Assembly (NCBI GenBank): GCA_916048145.1 | Contig: CAJZGT010000051.1 | Location: forward strand, 1 to 8,723 | Source: an uncultured Streptococcus sp. | GTDB taxonomy: Bacteria > Bacillota > Bacilli > Lactobacillales > Streptococcaceae | Direction of reading: 5' to 3' | Length of the DNA: 8,723 nucleotides | Shown here: one piece after another, positions 1 through 7,186 of the stretch | Position numbering within the stretch: position 1 is the first letter of the stretch | Layout: every line of letters begins with the position of its first letter | Translations under genes and position numbers: made by a program | Notes under the pieces: model-generated | The model's input: only the letters and a program-made list of their open reading frames with translations | Told to the model about the DNA's origin: nothing | Databases searched by the model: none

Positions 1-1
1 C

Positions 2-46
2 CTCTTTACCGCCGTTGCCGAATACGCAGCAGCCCGTAAAAAATAA
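2..46 (+). CDS. 3' end of an unidentified plus-strand gene (partial)
   Basis: An open frame enters from the left edge and gives a 14-residue tail, LFTAVAEYAAARKK, before a TAA at 44-46. A hairpin with a T tract follows six bases later, which is what one expects at the end of a real gene. The alanine-rich, Lys/Arg-terminated tail reads like a natural C-terminus. The other two plus frames also stop nearby (37-39 and 51-53), so the frame is a judgement based on residue composition. Too little is present to name a family. It is not part of the accessory Sec operon, which lies on the other strand. Confidence 0.45.
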   Translation, partial: LFTAVAEYAAARKK

Positions 47-51
47 CTCAT

Positions 52-81
52 AAAGACAAGCCTGCTCAGGTCTTGTCTTTT
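52..81 (+). terminator. Intrinsic terminator after the left-edge gene
   Basis: AAAGACAAGCCT (52-63) can pair with AGG-CTTGTCTTT (68-80, one bulged T at 71) around a four-base loop, GCTC, and a TTTT run closes the 3' side (78-81). The hairpin starts six bases after the TAA at 44-46 and lies about 30 bases before the next start codon. It therefore probably separates the left-edge gene from the exporter-family gene at 114, although read-through cannot be excluded. Confidence 0.7.
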
Positions 82-113
82 CCACTTTTATTCTAACTTA
101 CTAGGAAATCCTT

Positions 114-1067
114 ATGTCTATTAGCCAACGTACGATAAAACTCATCTTAGCTACCTGTCTTGCCTGCCTTCTTGCTTATTTTCTCAATCTTTCTTCAGCT
201 GTCTCAGCTGGAATCATCGCCCTCTTAAGCCTCTCTGATACACGTAGAAGTACTTTAAAACTAGCTCGAAATCGTCTTTTTTCTATGCTTCTAGCTTTGA
301 TTATCGGAGTTCTGGCTTTTCACTTGAGCGGATTTCATATCTGGAGCCTTGGCCTCTATCTGGCTCTCTACGTTCCTCTAGCCTACAAGATGGGCTGGGA
401 AATTGGCATCACACCAAGTAGCGTTTTGGTTAGCCATCTATTGGTACAAGAGTCAACCTCTCCAGACCTTCTAGTCAATGAATTCCTTCTCTTTGCTATT
501 GGTACAGGATTTTCCTTACTTGTCAATCTCTACATGCCTTCACGAGAAGAGGAAATCCAGCACTACCACACATTGGTAGAAGAAAAGTTAAAAGATATTC
601 TCCAACGCTTTAAATATTATTTATCCAGAGGGGACGGACGCAACCGAGCACAGCTGGTTGAAGAATTGGATACCCTTTTGGAAGAAGCCCTTAGACTGGT
701 CTATTTGGATCACTCAGACCACCTCTTTCACCAAACCGACTACCATATCCACTACTTTGAGATGAGACAGCGGCAAAGTCGCATCCTGCGAAACATGGCC
801 CAGCAAATCAACACCTGTCACCTAGCTGCCAGTGAAAGCCTGATTTTGGCCCAACTCTTTTCAAAAATTGCCGGTCAACTGAGCCAGATCAATCCTGCTT
901 CTGATTTACTAGATGAAATTGAACGCTATCTAGAAGTCTTTCGCAACCGCAGTCTCCCCAAGACAAGAGAAGAATTTGAAACCCGTGCCACCCTTCTTCA
1001 ACTCCTACGTGAAGCCAAAAGCTTCATCCAAGTAAAAGTTGATTTTTACCAAAAATATAGAAAGTAA
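114..1067 (+). CDS. Aromatic acid exporter family (DUF939/ArAE) membrane protein
   Basis: A 317-residue protein with a membrane-embedded N-terminal half and a charged helical C-terminal half. Hydrophobic segments lie at about residues 8-25, 28-41, 55-72, 75-92 and 120-142. The break comes at MPSREEEIQHYH, after which residues 145-317 are rich in Glu, Leu, Arg and Gln and look like a cytoplasmic helical bundle. This is the architecture of the streptococcal DUF939 family (ArAE_1 followed by an ArAE_1_C-type domain), annotated as putative aromatic acid exporters. The actual substrate is unknown. ATG at 114 is supported by AGGAAA at 103-108, with the first membrane helix starting almost immediately. 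The gene converges on the accessory Sec operon, shares its terminator, and has no evident functional link to it, so it probably marks the chromosomal flank of the island. I see no convincing sigma-70 promoter between 81 and 113. Confidence 0.8.
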   Translation: MSISQRTIKLILATCLACLLAYFLNLSSAVSAGIIALLSLSDTRRSTLKLARNRLFSMLLALIIGVLAFHLSGFHIWSLGLYLALYVPLAYKMGWEIGITPSSVLVSHLLVQESTSPDLLVNEFLLFAIGTGFSLLVNLYMPSREEEIQHYHTLVEEKLKDILQRFKYYLSRGDGRNRAQLVEELDTLLEEALRLVYLDHSDHLFHQTDYHIHYFEMRQRQSRILRNMAQQINTCHLAASESLILAQLFSKIAGQLSQINPASDLLDEIERYLEVFRNRSLPKTREEFETRATLLQLLREAKSFIQVKVDFYQKYRK

Positions 1068-1119
1068 AAAAGAAAACTTCAGACCAACCACAAAAGGTGA
1101 ATATCTGAAGTTTTCTTTT
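1068..1119. terminator. Bidirectional intrinsic terminator between convergent genes
   Basis: AAAAGAAAACTTCAGA (1068-1083) and TCTGAAGTTTTCTTTT (1104-1119) form a perfect 16-bp inverted repeat around a 20-base loop. The arms are A-rich on the left and T-rich on the right, so either strand reads as a stem followed by a U-rich tract. The plus-strand exporter gene stops at 1065-1067, immediately before the stem. The stop of asp5 (1118-1120 on the minus strand) falls in the outer base pairs of the stem. One structure therefore closes both transcripts. Confidence 0.9.
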
Positions 1120-1342
1120 ATTTGTAAGTTATTACCATAAAGGTTAATAATAAAACAAATAAAGCCAAACTCACCAATAAAGTAAGAACCTTGACCAAGG
1201 TATTGCTCTGCCAGTAGCTTGGTTTACCAATATTACTGGTCGCATCCATGGAAAATAGTTGATTTTGACGGGGTTGTATGGTTACCAGTACAATCAAAGC
1301 GAGAGATAGGACAATAGCTAAAACAATCAGTATGTCAGTCAT
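1118..1342 (-). CDS. asp5: Accessory Sec protein Asp5 (SecG-like)
   Basis: A 74-residue protein with two hydrophobic helices (about residues 3-22 and 50-72) joined by a polar loop of about 27 residues, the hairpin topology of SecG. The loop start QPRQNQLFSMDA recalls the short polar segment after helix 1 of SecG. It is the last gene of the locus in streptococci that have asp4 and asp5, and the position here matches. It is expected in the membrane as a subunit of the SecY2 channel, working with Asp4 and SecA2 in export of the SRR adhesin. ATG at 1342-1340 lies four bases beyond the asp4 stop. GAGG (1350-1353), which overlaps the end of asp4, is the ribosome binding site with a 7-base spacer. 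Family assignment rests on topology plus position, since sequence in this family is weakly conserved. Confidence 0.88.
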   Translation of the reverse strand: MTDILIVLAIVLSLALIVLVTIQPRQNQLFSMDATSNIGKPSYWQSNTLVKVLTLLVSLALFVLLLTFMVITYK

Positions 1343-1346
1343 AGGC

Positions 1347-1526
1347 CTACCTCAAAATTCCCAACAAAGTAAAGAGTAAACCAATCAGAATCATTAAACC
1401 CAAGATGAGTGAAAAAGTCTTACTAATCTTTTCCCCTCGTGTTTCTTTTTCCTTCTTAATCGGTTTTTGTTTCAACTCTTCCATACGACCTTCAACGTCT
1501 TTGTAAAATAAATCTTCGTCTGACAT
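1347..1526 (-). CDS. asp4: Accessory Sec protein Asp4 (small SecE-like subunit)
   Basis: An uninterrupted 59-codon frame fills the gap between gtfB and asp5. It starts MSDEDLFYKDVEGRMEELK, continues with a strongly basic stretch (KQKPIKKEKETRGEK, residues 19-33), and ends in one hydrophobic helix (about residues 37-58, SLILGLMILIGLLFTLLGIL). A short cytoplasmic charged helix followed by a C-terminal membrane anchor is the plan of minimal SecE proteins, and Asp4 has been compared with SecE. The start is fixed by a perfect AGGAGG (1532-1537) placed 5 bases before ATG, inside the end of gtfB. The gtfB stop is only one base upstream and the asp5 start four bases downstream, implying translational coupling. 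Gene callers with a length cut-off would miss it. Confidence 0.9.
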   Translation of the reverse strand: MSDEDLFYKDVEGRMEELKQKPIKKEKETRGEKISKTFSLILGLMILIGLLFTLLGILR

Positions 1527-1527
1527 G

Positions 1528-2865
1528 TTAGCCTCCTAAAACAGTTTGCATAGTTTCCTGATATCGCACTAAATCAACATAATTTGCATGTTGACCTTGC
1601 TTCCCAAGTGCCAGACTCATTTGTTCAACATCTGAAAGGGCCAGTTTAATGGTCTCAACCAAAGCAGAAACCTCACTACTTTCAAATAAATGGTCTGGAG
1701 CGATATAAAGTCTATTGTGAACTGTCTGATTAAATCCAAGAATCAAGAGATTGTGCTCAAAGGCCTGTCGCACTGCCTGCAACAACTCATTGCTGTGGTT
1801 TATATCCAAGTAAATATCCGACAGTTGATACAACTCCTGAATCTTCTGTGGACTAGCATTCTGGTAAAGGACCACATTAGGATAGCGAAGCATATCTAAG
1901 AGCTTAGAAGACATCTCTGTCACCGCTGCAATACGGAAAGTGACATCAGGCAGGGCTTCTACGATTGCTTCCACTTGCTCAATCTGATCTGAATTAGTCA
2001 AGATTAAGGCATCTCGTCTTAGGAAATTATCACGTTTGAACTGATAATGGTAACCCAAATGCACAAACTGAGTATGGTATTTCTCGTCAGTCAACTCTAA
2101 AGCGCGTTCATAAGTCTCCTTGTTTGGAATGATGATTTTCTTAGTACGCACATCATCACTTTCCAAAATCAACTGCATATTGCCTGGAATGGCATCATAG
2201 AGAGGTTCCTGCCAAACCAAAACATCTGAGCCAGACTTATCTGGATGATGGAAAGAAACCAAGAAAGCAGTCGCTAAAGTATTAAAGACAATCTGATGCT
2301 TATCTACCTCCAAATCTTGTAAGAAGAAGGTGATAAATTCTACTCGATTGGTAAAGTAACGCATGGACTGACCAGGTAAGGTCAATAAGATATCACCCGT
2401 CACATGGTTTTCAAGTAAAACTTGTTGACCATTGACATCTTGGTAAACCGTCATCATCGGCTCACTATCTGCGCTATAGGTCGTTGTAGCAAAGCAAGCT
2501 CCGAAGCGATTATAATGATCAACTTGGCGTACTCTTCCTTCCAAGTCTTTCCAATCTACCTGTTTAACCAAGCGATCCTGCATTCCATCAGCATAATGAA
2601 TAAGGGCTCTCTCCTGTGTCATATCTTCAATACGAGCAGACTGATTATTTCCTGAAATTTCCCAAAAAGCTGGAACAGATACTTGGTTAAAATAGAGAGG
2701 TTTTCCCTCCTCATAACCTAGATAATAAGTAAAAGGAGATACCAGACCATCAGGCAGAAAACCATCTGCATCGATGACCACTCCAAGTTGAGAAAGACCA
2801 GTAGCGACTAGACTTTCATGTAAATCTCGACTTTCCTGACTATAACAGTCATAAAGTTCAATCAT
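1528..2865 (-). CDS. gtfB: GtfB, substrate-binding partner of the SRR-adhesin GlcNAc transferase GtfA-GtfB
   Basis: A 445-residue protein, close to the usual length of GtfB (Gtf2). In streptococci it forms a complex with GtfA that O-GlcNAcylates Ser/Thr of the SRR adhesin in the cytoplasm. GtfB recognises the acceptor while GtfA is the catalyst. It is a divergent paralogue of GtfA: residues 115-160 (VDHYNRFGACFATTTY, then TVYQDVNGQQVL) resemble the GtfA add-on segment YFFYTRYCSEYF...LYQRTFYNEDGTPAY. The C-terminal half (about 235-430) looks like the second Rossmann domain of a GT-B fold. The GT4 E-x7-E motif is lost: the stretch LDINHSNELLQAVRQAFEHN places Asn359 and Gln367 where GtfA has Glu404 and Glu412. 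ATG at 2865 overlaps the gtfA end by 8 nt and follows AGGAGG (2872-2877) with a 6-base spacer. Confidence 0.93.
   Translation of the reverse strand: MIELYDCYSQESRDLHESLVATGLSQLGVVIDADGFLPDGLVSPFTYYLGYEEGKPLYFNQVSVPAFWEISGNNQSARIEDMTQERALIHYADGMQDRLVKQVDWKDLEGRVRQVDHYNRFGACFATTTYSADSEPMMTVYQDVNGQQVLLENHVTGDILLTLPGQSMRYFTNRVEFITFFLQDLEVDKHQIVFNTLATAFLVSFHHPDKSGSDVLVWQEPLYDAIPGNMQLILESDDVRTKKIIIPNKETYERALELTDEKYHTQFVHLGYHYQFKRDNFLRRDALILTNSDQIEQVEAIVEALPDVTFRIAAVTEMSSKLLDMLRYPNVVLYQNASPQKIQELYQLSDIYLDINHSNELLQAVRQAFEHNLLILGFNQTVHNRLYIAPDHLFESSEVSALVETIKLALSDVEQMSLALGKQGQHANYVDLVRYQETMQTVLGG
1532..1537 (-). promoter_or_regulatory. Shine-Dalgarno site fixing the asp4 start
   Basis: The minus strand reads AGGAGGCTAACATG: a consensus AGGAGG with a 5-base spacer before the asp4 ATG at 1526. 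The site lies in the last codons of gtfB, so asp4 translation depends on, or is re-initiated from, gtfB translation. It is strong evidence that the 59-codon frame is a real gene. Confidence 0.85.
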
Positions 2866-4369
2866 GGAGCACCTCCTCTACTGTTTTCTTCCACTTTTCT
2901 AAAATTTCTTCGGTTAAGAAGCCTTCTGCAATTTGATAAGAATGAGCACGCATAGCTTCCAAATGATTTTCATGATACAATTGACAAATCTTCGCTGCAT
3001 AAGCTTGCTTGATTTGGTCTTCTACATGGTCAGATGAACTTGGAATCAGATAACCATTTTTCCCATCTTCTATAAAGGTCTGATTACCATAAGGTACATC
3101 AAAACCAATTAGAGGTAGACCTGAACCAATTGCTTCCATCAAGGTCAAACCAAATCCTTCGCTAGTTGAAGCAGTCAAGTAGACTTCATACTGACTATAA
3201 ATCTGCGAAAGTTCCGTATGTCCCTTGAGTTGGATATAGTCCTCAGCCTGATAAGTTGCAATAATGTCTCTAAGCAGAGAATCCTCTCCACCGCTACCAT
3301 AAATATCGAAGGTTAATTCAGGAATTTCCTTACGCGCCTCGATGACCGCCTTGACCAACCAGTCAATGTGTTTTTCTTTTGCAAGACGTGAAGCTGTAAT
3401 CAATGAAAATGGCTTACGTCCTTGACTTGACTCCGTCAGAGAGTCAATACTGCCTACAGGAATAGTAACAATCTTTGGTTGATGCTGGGTGTACTTGGCA
3501 AATTGCTCTTGCAACACTTCATTCTGTCTATCAGTTGACACGATAAAGAAATCAACCTTATCTGCATTTGTAAACTGATAGTCATAATAGTTGTTCCAAA
3601 GGATATAATCCTCATTTGTAGCATTTTCACTATAATGCTCAGCATGAACAACTACCGCTAGATGCGCTGCTTGCGCTTCCTCAAACACAACCTGTCCAAT
3701 ACCTGTCTCCCTATCGAGAATGACCAAATCAGACTTGTTCAAATTCAAAGATTTCATAAAAGCACGCATGAAAGCTTGCTTTCCATAGAAAATCTTATCC
3801 TTAAAACTGTAAACTTCTTCCTTCCCTTGATTCATCAAGATATCATAGGCTGGAGTCCCGTCTTCATTGTAAAAAGTTCGTTGGTATAGGACTGCAACAT
3901 TGTCCTTGGGAGCAAAATACTCGCTACAATAACGCGTATAAAAAAAGTAATCCTTACGAATCAGGTTGCCCTTAAAAACATACTCGGTATGTTGAACCAA
4001 ATCCTTGTTCTCATCCACCAAATAACAGGTGACAAACTTATCTTGGTCAGAAAAGAAGATACGCAAAACCTTGCCATTCTTTTCTCTACGACTTTCAACA
4101 CCGTCAAAAGTAGCCAAGACATCATCCACGGTCACGCTAGTCGGTGCAATCTTTATGTCTGTGAAATGATTATAAAGCCAGATAACTTGCTCATCATCAA
4201 AACCAATATTGGCTGTTAAGTGCTGAATGTTATCGGCTAAAATCATATCTGTAAAGATAAACTTAGATGACAGATTTAATTTCCGAAAAACACCAGCACG
4301 GTAGGCTTGGGCGTATTCAACACCACTACTAGCCCATCCAATTCCTAAATTTATATTGTAAATTGTCAT
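2858..4369 (-). CDS. gtfA: GtfA, catalytic subunit of the SRR-adhesin O-GlcNAc transferase
   Basis: A 503-residue GT-B glycosyltransferase (GT4 family), the usual length for GtfA (Gtf1). It transfers GlcNAc from UDP-GlcNAc to Ser/Thr of the SRR adhesin before export, and needs GtfB for stability and acceptor binding. Visible parts: an N-terminal Rossmann start with IGWASSGVEYAQ (about 10-21); a beta-rich add-on (DUF1975-type) at about 60-200; HAEH with His242 at the domain interface; ASRLAKEKHID with Arg328 and Lys333, the usual nucleotide-diphosphate contacts; GSGG at 358-361; and the catalytic E-x7-E motif SEGFGLTLME, Glu404 and Glu412. All key residues look intact. ATG at 4369 follows GAGGAG (4375-4380, 5-base spacer), which sits directly after the secA2 stop. 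The TGA overlaps the gtfB start by 8 nt. Confidence 0.96.
   Translation of the reverse strand: MTIYNINLGIGWASSGVEYAQAYRAGVFRKLNLSSKFIFTDMILADNIQHLTANIGFDDEQVIWLYNHFTDIKIAPTSVTVDDVLATFDGVESRREKNGKVLRIFFSDQDKFVTCYLVDENKDLVQHTEYVFKGNLIRKDYFFYTRYCSEYFAPKDNVAVLYQRTFYNEDGTPAYDILMNQGKEEVYSFKDKIFYGKQAFMRAFMKSLNLNKSDLVILDRETGIGQVVFEEAQAAHLAVVVHAEHYSENATNEDYILWNNYYDYQFTNADKVDFFIVSTDRQNEVLQEQFAKYTQHQPKIVTIPVGSIDSLTESSQGRKPFSLITASRLAKEKHIDWLVKAVIEARKEIPELTFDIYGSGGEDSLLRDIIATYQAEDYIQLKGHTELSQIYSQYEVYLTASTSEGFGLTLMEAIGSGLPLIGFDVPYGNQTFIEDGKNGYLIPSSSDHVEDQIKQAYAAKICQLYHENHLEAMRAHSYQIAEGFLTEEILEKWKKTVEEVLHD
2872..2877 (-). promoter_or_regulatory. Shine-Dalgarno site of gtfB inside gtfA
   Basis: The minus strand reads AGGAGGTGCTCCATG: consensus AGGAGG with a 6-base spacer before the gtfB ATG, within the last gtfA codons. 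Together with the ATGATTGA overlap of stop and start it supports coupled, near-stoichiometric synthesis of the two subunits of one complex. Confidence 0.8.
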
Positions 4370-4380
4370 ATTTTCTCCTC

Positions 4381-6753
4381 TTATGGGAAATGAGTCACGA
4401 TTTCACCTTTTGGAGTGACCTCAACCAGCCCCATCAGGAGATTCCGTACCATATCAGCACGAATTTGCTCTTTCATCGTTTCAAAGCCCGCATAGGCTTC
4501 TTGATAATACTCTACGATTGGATTTTTCTGACTAGCAGACTGACCACCGATAGCCATAGTTAACTGTTGGAGATAGTCTACTTGCTCCACCCAGTTGTCA
4601 TCAATAGCCTTGAGCATAGAAAGTCGTAAAAACTGTTCATACAGACCATGTTGTTCTAGCAATTCTTTCTTTTCAGAAAGTTCTCTATCAATCACCTGCT
4701 TTATAAACCTACGAACTGCAGTTTTGTTAGTAACATCTATATAGTCTGGAATATCTTTAATATGAAAACTAATATTAGTTACAACAAAGTGGAAGAGCAA
4801 CTCTCGGCTTTCATAATTTGAAACAGTCACTTGGTCTATATAACTAGCAATGATTTCATCAACAACATCTTCTAAGTCGCGAGAACCATCTATTAGACGA
4901 TTACGCTCCTTGTAAATCATATCCCGTTGAATATTCATACTTTCAGCATATTCTAGAGTCTGACGACGTGCCGAACGTCCAGCACTATCACTGGCATGCT
5001 GAGCTCTTTCAACTAATTTCCGATACTTACGGCCCTTAAGAACCTCTGGTTGTGTCATATCTTTAACTTGGTAATCTTTGTACTTTTTATGCACCCAAGA
5101 AGGACCAAATTTCTTAATAACATCGTCCTCTAAGGATACAAAAAACTTACTCATCCCAGGATCTCCCTGACGACCAGAACGACCACGGATTTGTAAGTCA
5201 ATTCGTTGACTTTCCATCCGCTCCGTTCCAATCACTATCAAGCCACCAAGCTCTGCAACTCCCTCACCGAGTTTAATATCCGTACCGCGTCCTGCCATTG
5301 AAGTTGCTACTGTTACAGCCCCCATCTGACCTGATTCTGAGATGATTTGGGCCTCACGTGCAGCATTATTAGCATTGAGAACGTTATGTGCAATCCCTTC
5401 ACGGAGCAAGAGTGATGAATAAAGATGAGACATTTCAACTGAACCTACAAAAACGAGTAAGGGATTTCCCTTAGCATGGTATTCTTTAATACACTCCAAA
5501 GAAGCATACACTTTTTCAGGTAAAGTTACATATAAATTATCTGGATAGTCAATCCGTTGTCTAGGACGATTGGTTGGGATGCGTACTACCGACATATTAT
5601 AAGTTTCCAAAAGCTCTTTTTCAGCAACTTTACCTGTACCCGTCATTCCAGATACTTTATTAAACATCTTGAAAAGGCTTTGATAAGTAATAGAAGCCAT
5701 AGCACGTGTTTCAGGAGAAAGTTTGACATGCTCCTTTGCTTCAATAGCCTGATGGAGACCCCCCTGCAGTTTTGTCATCTCCATTAGACGCCCTGTCCCC
5801 TTATCCACCAGTACCATTTCATTTCCACGAATGATATAGTCCTTGTCTTTTGTAAAAAGTTTATGTGCTCGAATCCCATAGACTAAATGGCGAGCAAAAA
5901 CCGAATGTTCTTCCTTGTAAAAATGATCGATTCCCAAGAAACTTTCTGCAGCTTTAGCTCCCTTGGTAGTGAGCCAGACTTCATCCTTTTCTTCTTTAAA
6001 AATATAGTCCTCTCCTTCTACTAAAGTCGTTACCAGCGTATCAATAATACCATAGTGATTAGACTGAACCCGAGGTGCTCCTGCAATGATAAGGGGGGTC
6101 TGAGCACTATCCAATAGAATATCATCAATCTCATCAATAATGACATAATCAAAAGGACGTAAAAATTTTCCCTTTTCATTGGAAGCAAGATTGTCACCCA
6201 AATAATCGAACCCTAAATTACTATTAGTTGTATAAATAATATCGGATGCATAAATTCTTTTTTTCTCTTCTGACTTCAATTCCTGTTTAGGATCATCTGT
6301 AAAAGGAACTCCAATTGTTAAACCCAAAAATCGGTATACTTGTCCCATCTCCTCGGCATCACGCTTAGCTAGATAGTCATTGGTAGTAATCAGCATGGTT
6401 CCTTTTCCTGTCAGAGCATTAAGATAAACGGGCATAGTAGCTGTCAATGTTTTCCCCTCGCCAGTATTCATCTCCGCAACATTTCCCTGATGGATAACGA
6501 TACCTCCCATGACTTGTACATCATAAGGGAACATCCCCAATACGCGTTTGTCTGCTTCACGAACAACTGCAAAAGCTTCTACCAAGAGGTCATCGAGCGT
6601 TTCACCCTCAATAAGTCGTTGACGGAATTCAACTGTCTTTGCCGCTAATTCTTGGTCTGATAAAGATTCCATCTTACTTTTAAGTGCATTAATTTTTTTT
6701 AAAATCTTTTTGATATGCCTAAGCTGAAAATCTTGATACAATCTTTTAAACAC
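4381..6753 (-). CDS. secA2: SecA2, accessory preprotein translocase ATPase
   Basis: A 790-residue SecA paralogue that powers export of the glycosylated SRR adhesin through SecY2. SecA signatures occur in order: Walker A MNTGEGKT (Lys101), [16 protein letters not shown] (about 122-137), Walker B/DEAD-like [16 protein letters not shown] (Asp207, Glu208), SGMTGTG (368-374), [15 protein letters not shown] (484-498), and helicase motif [15 protein letters not shown] (521-533, Arg525 and Arg528). The scaffold and two-helix-finger region follows, with [15 protein letters not shown] (717-731). The protein ends at THFP without the Cys-rich zinc-binding tail of housekeeping SecA, as is normal for SecA2. 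The start is GTG (6753-6751), set by AGGAG at 6761-6765 with a 7-base spacer. The only nearby ATG (6760-6758) is in the asp3 frame and gives just five codons. It overlaps asp3 by 8 nt, and gtfA follows 11 nt after the stop. Confidence 0.97.
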   Translation of the reverse strand: MFKRLYQDFQLRHIKKILKKINALKSKMESLSDQELAAKTVEFRQRLIEGETLDDLLVEAFAVVREADKRVLGMFPYDVQVMGGIVIHQGNVAEMNTGEGKTLTATMPVYLNALTGKGTMLITTNDYLAKRDAEEMGQVYRFLGLTIGVPFTDDPKQELKSEEKKRIYASDIIYTTNSNLGFDYLGDNLASNEKGKFLRPFDYVIIDEIDDILLDSAQTPLIIAGAPRVQSNHYGIIDTLVTTLVEGEDYIFKEEKDEVWLTTKGAKAAESFLGIDHFYKEEHSVFARHLVYGIRAHKLFTKDKDYIIRGNEMVLVDKGTGRLMEMTKLQGGLHQAIEAKEHVKLSPETRAMASITYQSLFKMFNKVSGMTGTGKVAEKELLETYNMSVVRIPTNRPRQRIDYPDNLYVTLPEKVYASLECIKEYHAKGNPLLVFVGSVEMSHLYSSLLLREGIAHNVLNANNAAREAQIISESGQMGAVTVATSMAGRGTDIKLGEGVAELGGLIVIGTERMESQRIDLQIRGRSGRQGDPGMSKFFVSLEDDVIKKFGPSWVHKKYKDYQVKDMTQPEVLKGRKYRKLVERAQHASDSAGRSARRQTLEYAESMNIQRDMIYKERNRLIDGSRDLEDVVDEIIASYIDQVTVSNYESRELLFHFVVTNISFHIKDIPDYIDVTNKTAVRRFIKQVIDRELSEKKELLEQHGLYEQFLRLSMLKAIDDNWVEQVDYLQQLTMAIGGQSASQKNPIVEYYQEAYAGFETMKEQIRADMVRNLLMGLVEVTPKGEIVTHFP

Positions 6754-7186
6754 TATTCATCTCCTTAATAGAAAAAGAATAAAAATCTAGCGACTCAAAT
6801 CCAGCACTTAGAAGAGATACTTGATAGGTATAGGCATCCTCAGGATAGGTAAAATCAAAGACTTTCGTTTTTTCAATTTTCTCTTCAATAACATCCCCGT
6901 ATCTATCAAAAAAAGAAATCCTTATATAGACACTATTTTTAGGAGTACAATCAAGATTCATGCACAACTGATAATCTTGTTTTCTTTTAAGTAAGGGAAG
7001 ACTGGGCTGAGTTCTATGGGCTTGATAGTTCACAATAGACAACCATGTTTTTAATATTTCCCCTGCTGAAACTAGGGGATTATATAAACTGATATGCTGA
7101 TCTTGATGATAGGTTACTTTGCTACCATACATAGATGTCCCCTTTACCTCTCCCCAAGTGATATGTTCTCTCTGATTGATTATCAT
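6746..7186 (-). CDS. asp3: Accessory Sec protein Asp3
   Basis: A 146-residue soluble protein with no signal peptide or membrane helix, placed between asp2 and secA2 as in all streptococcal accessory Sec loci. In S. gordonii, Asp1, Asp2 and Asp3 form a complex that binds the adhesin and SecA2, is required for export, and shows affinity for GlcNAc-modified substrate. Asp3 is described as having a carbohydrate-binding-module-like beta fold. The sequence fits this: alternating beta-type segments such as [28 protein letters not shown] and [20 protein letters not shown], with many aromatic residues. ATG (7186-7184) overlaps the asp2 TGA in an ATGA junction. GAGG (7193-7196) precedes it by 6 bases. 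Assignment relies on position and size as well as sequence feel. Confidence 0.92.
   Translation of the reverse strand: MIINQREHITWGEVKGTSMYGSKVTYHQDQHISLYNPLVSAGEILKTWLSIVNYQAHRTQPSLPLLKRKQDYQLCMNLDCTPKNSVYIRISFFDRYGDVIEEKIEKTKVFDFTYPEDAYTYQVSLLSAGFESLDFYSFSIKEMNSV
6761..6765 (-). promoter_or_regulatory. Shine-Dalgarno site fixing the secA2 GTG start
   Basis: The minus strand reads AAGGAGATGAATAGTG: AGGAG with a 7-base spacer to the GTG at 6753. It sits within the last codons of asp3. An ATG occurs inside the spacer but belongs to the asp3 reading frame and reaches the asp3 stop after four sense codons, so GTG is the only sensible start for the SecA2 N-terminus. Confidence 0.8.

Noticed and set aside
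82..113. Possible sigma-70 promoter before the exporter gene
   Set aside because: TTGTCT at 74-79 could pass as a -35 box, but it lies in the terminator stem, and no good TATAAT-like element appears at 16-18 bases spacing.
1690..1899. 69-codon plus-strand frame opposite gtfB
   Set aside because: It lies wholly antisense to the well-supported gtfB, has no convincing ribosome binding site or family resemblance, and its composition is that of a complementary-strand shadow. The frame at 2422-2655 was rejected for the same reasons.
3427..3447. TTGACTC/GAGTCAA inverted repeat with a 7-base loop inside gtfA
   Set aside because: It is only a 7-bp stem in the middle of a coding region, with no U tract and no gene boundary nearby. 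It is most likely chance.
3454..3651. 65-codon minus-strand frame inside gtfA
   Set aside because: It is an alternative frame of gtfA with a Met/Ile/Leu-rich, low-complexity translation, while the gtfA frame carries all catalytic motifs.
3662..4563. Three plus-strand frames (3662-3889, 3989-4219, 4363-4563) opposite gtfA and secA2
   Set aside because: All are antisense to recognised genes and show no recognisable domain or start signal.
5759..5764. Run of C residues in secA2 as a frameshift or phase-variation site
   Set aside because: The tract is short and the reading frame continues intact through conserved sequence on both sides.
5557..5787. 76-codon plus-strand frame opposite secA2
   Set aside because: It overlaps the conserved ATPase core of SecA2 on the other strand and is a shadow frame.
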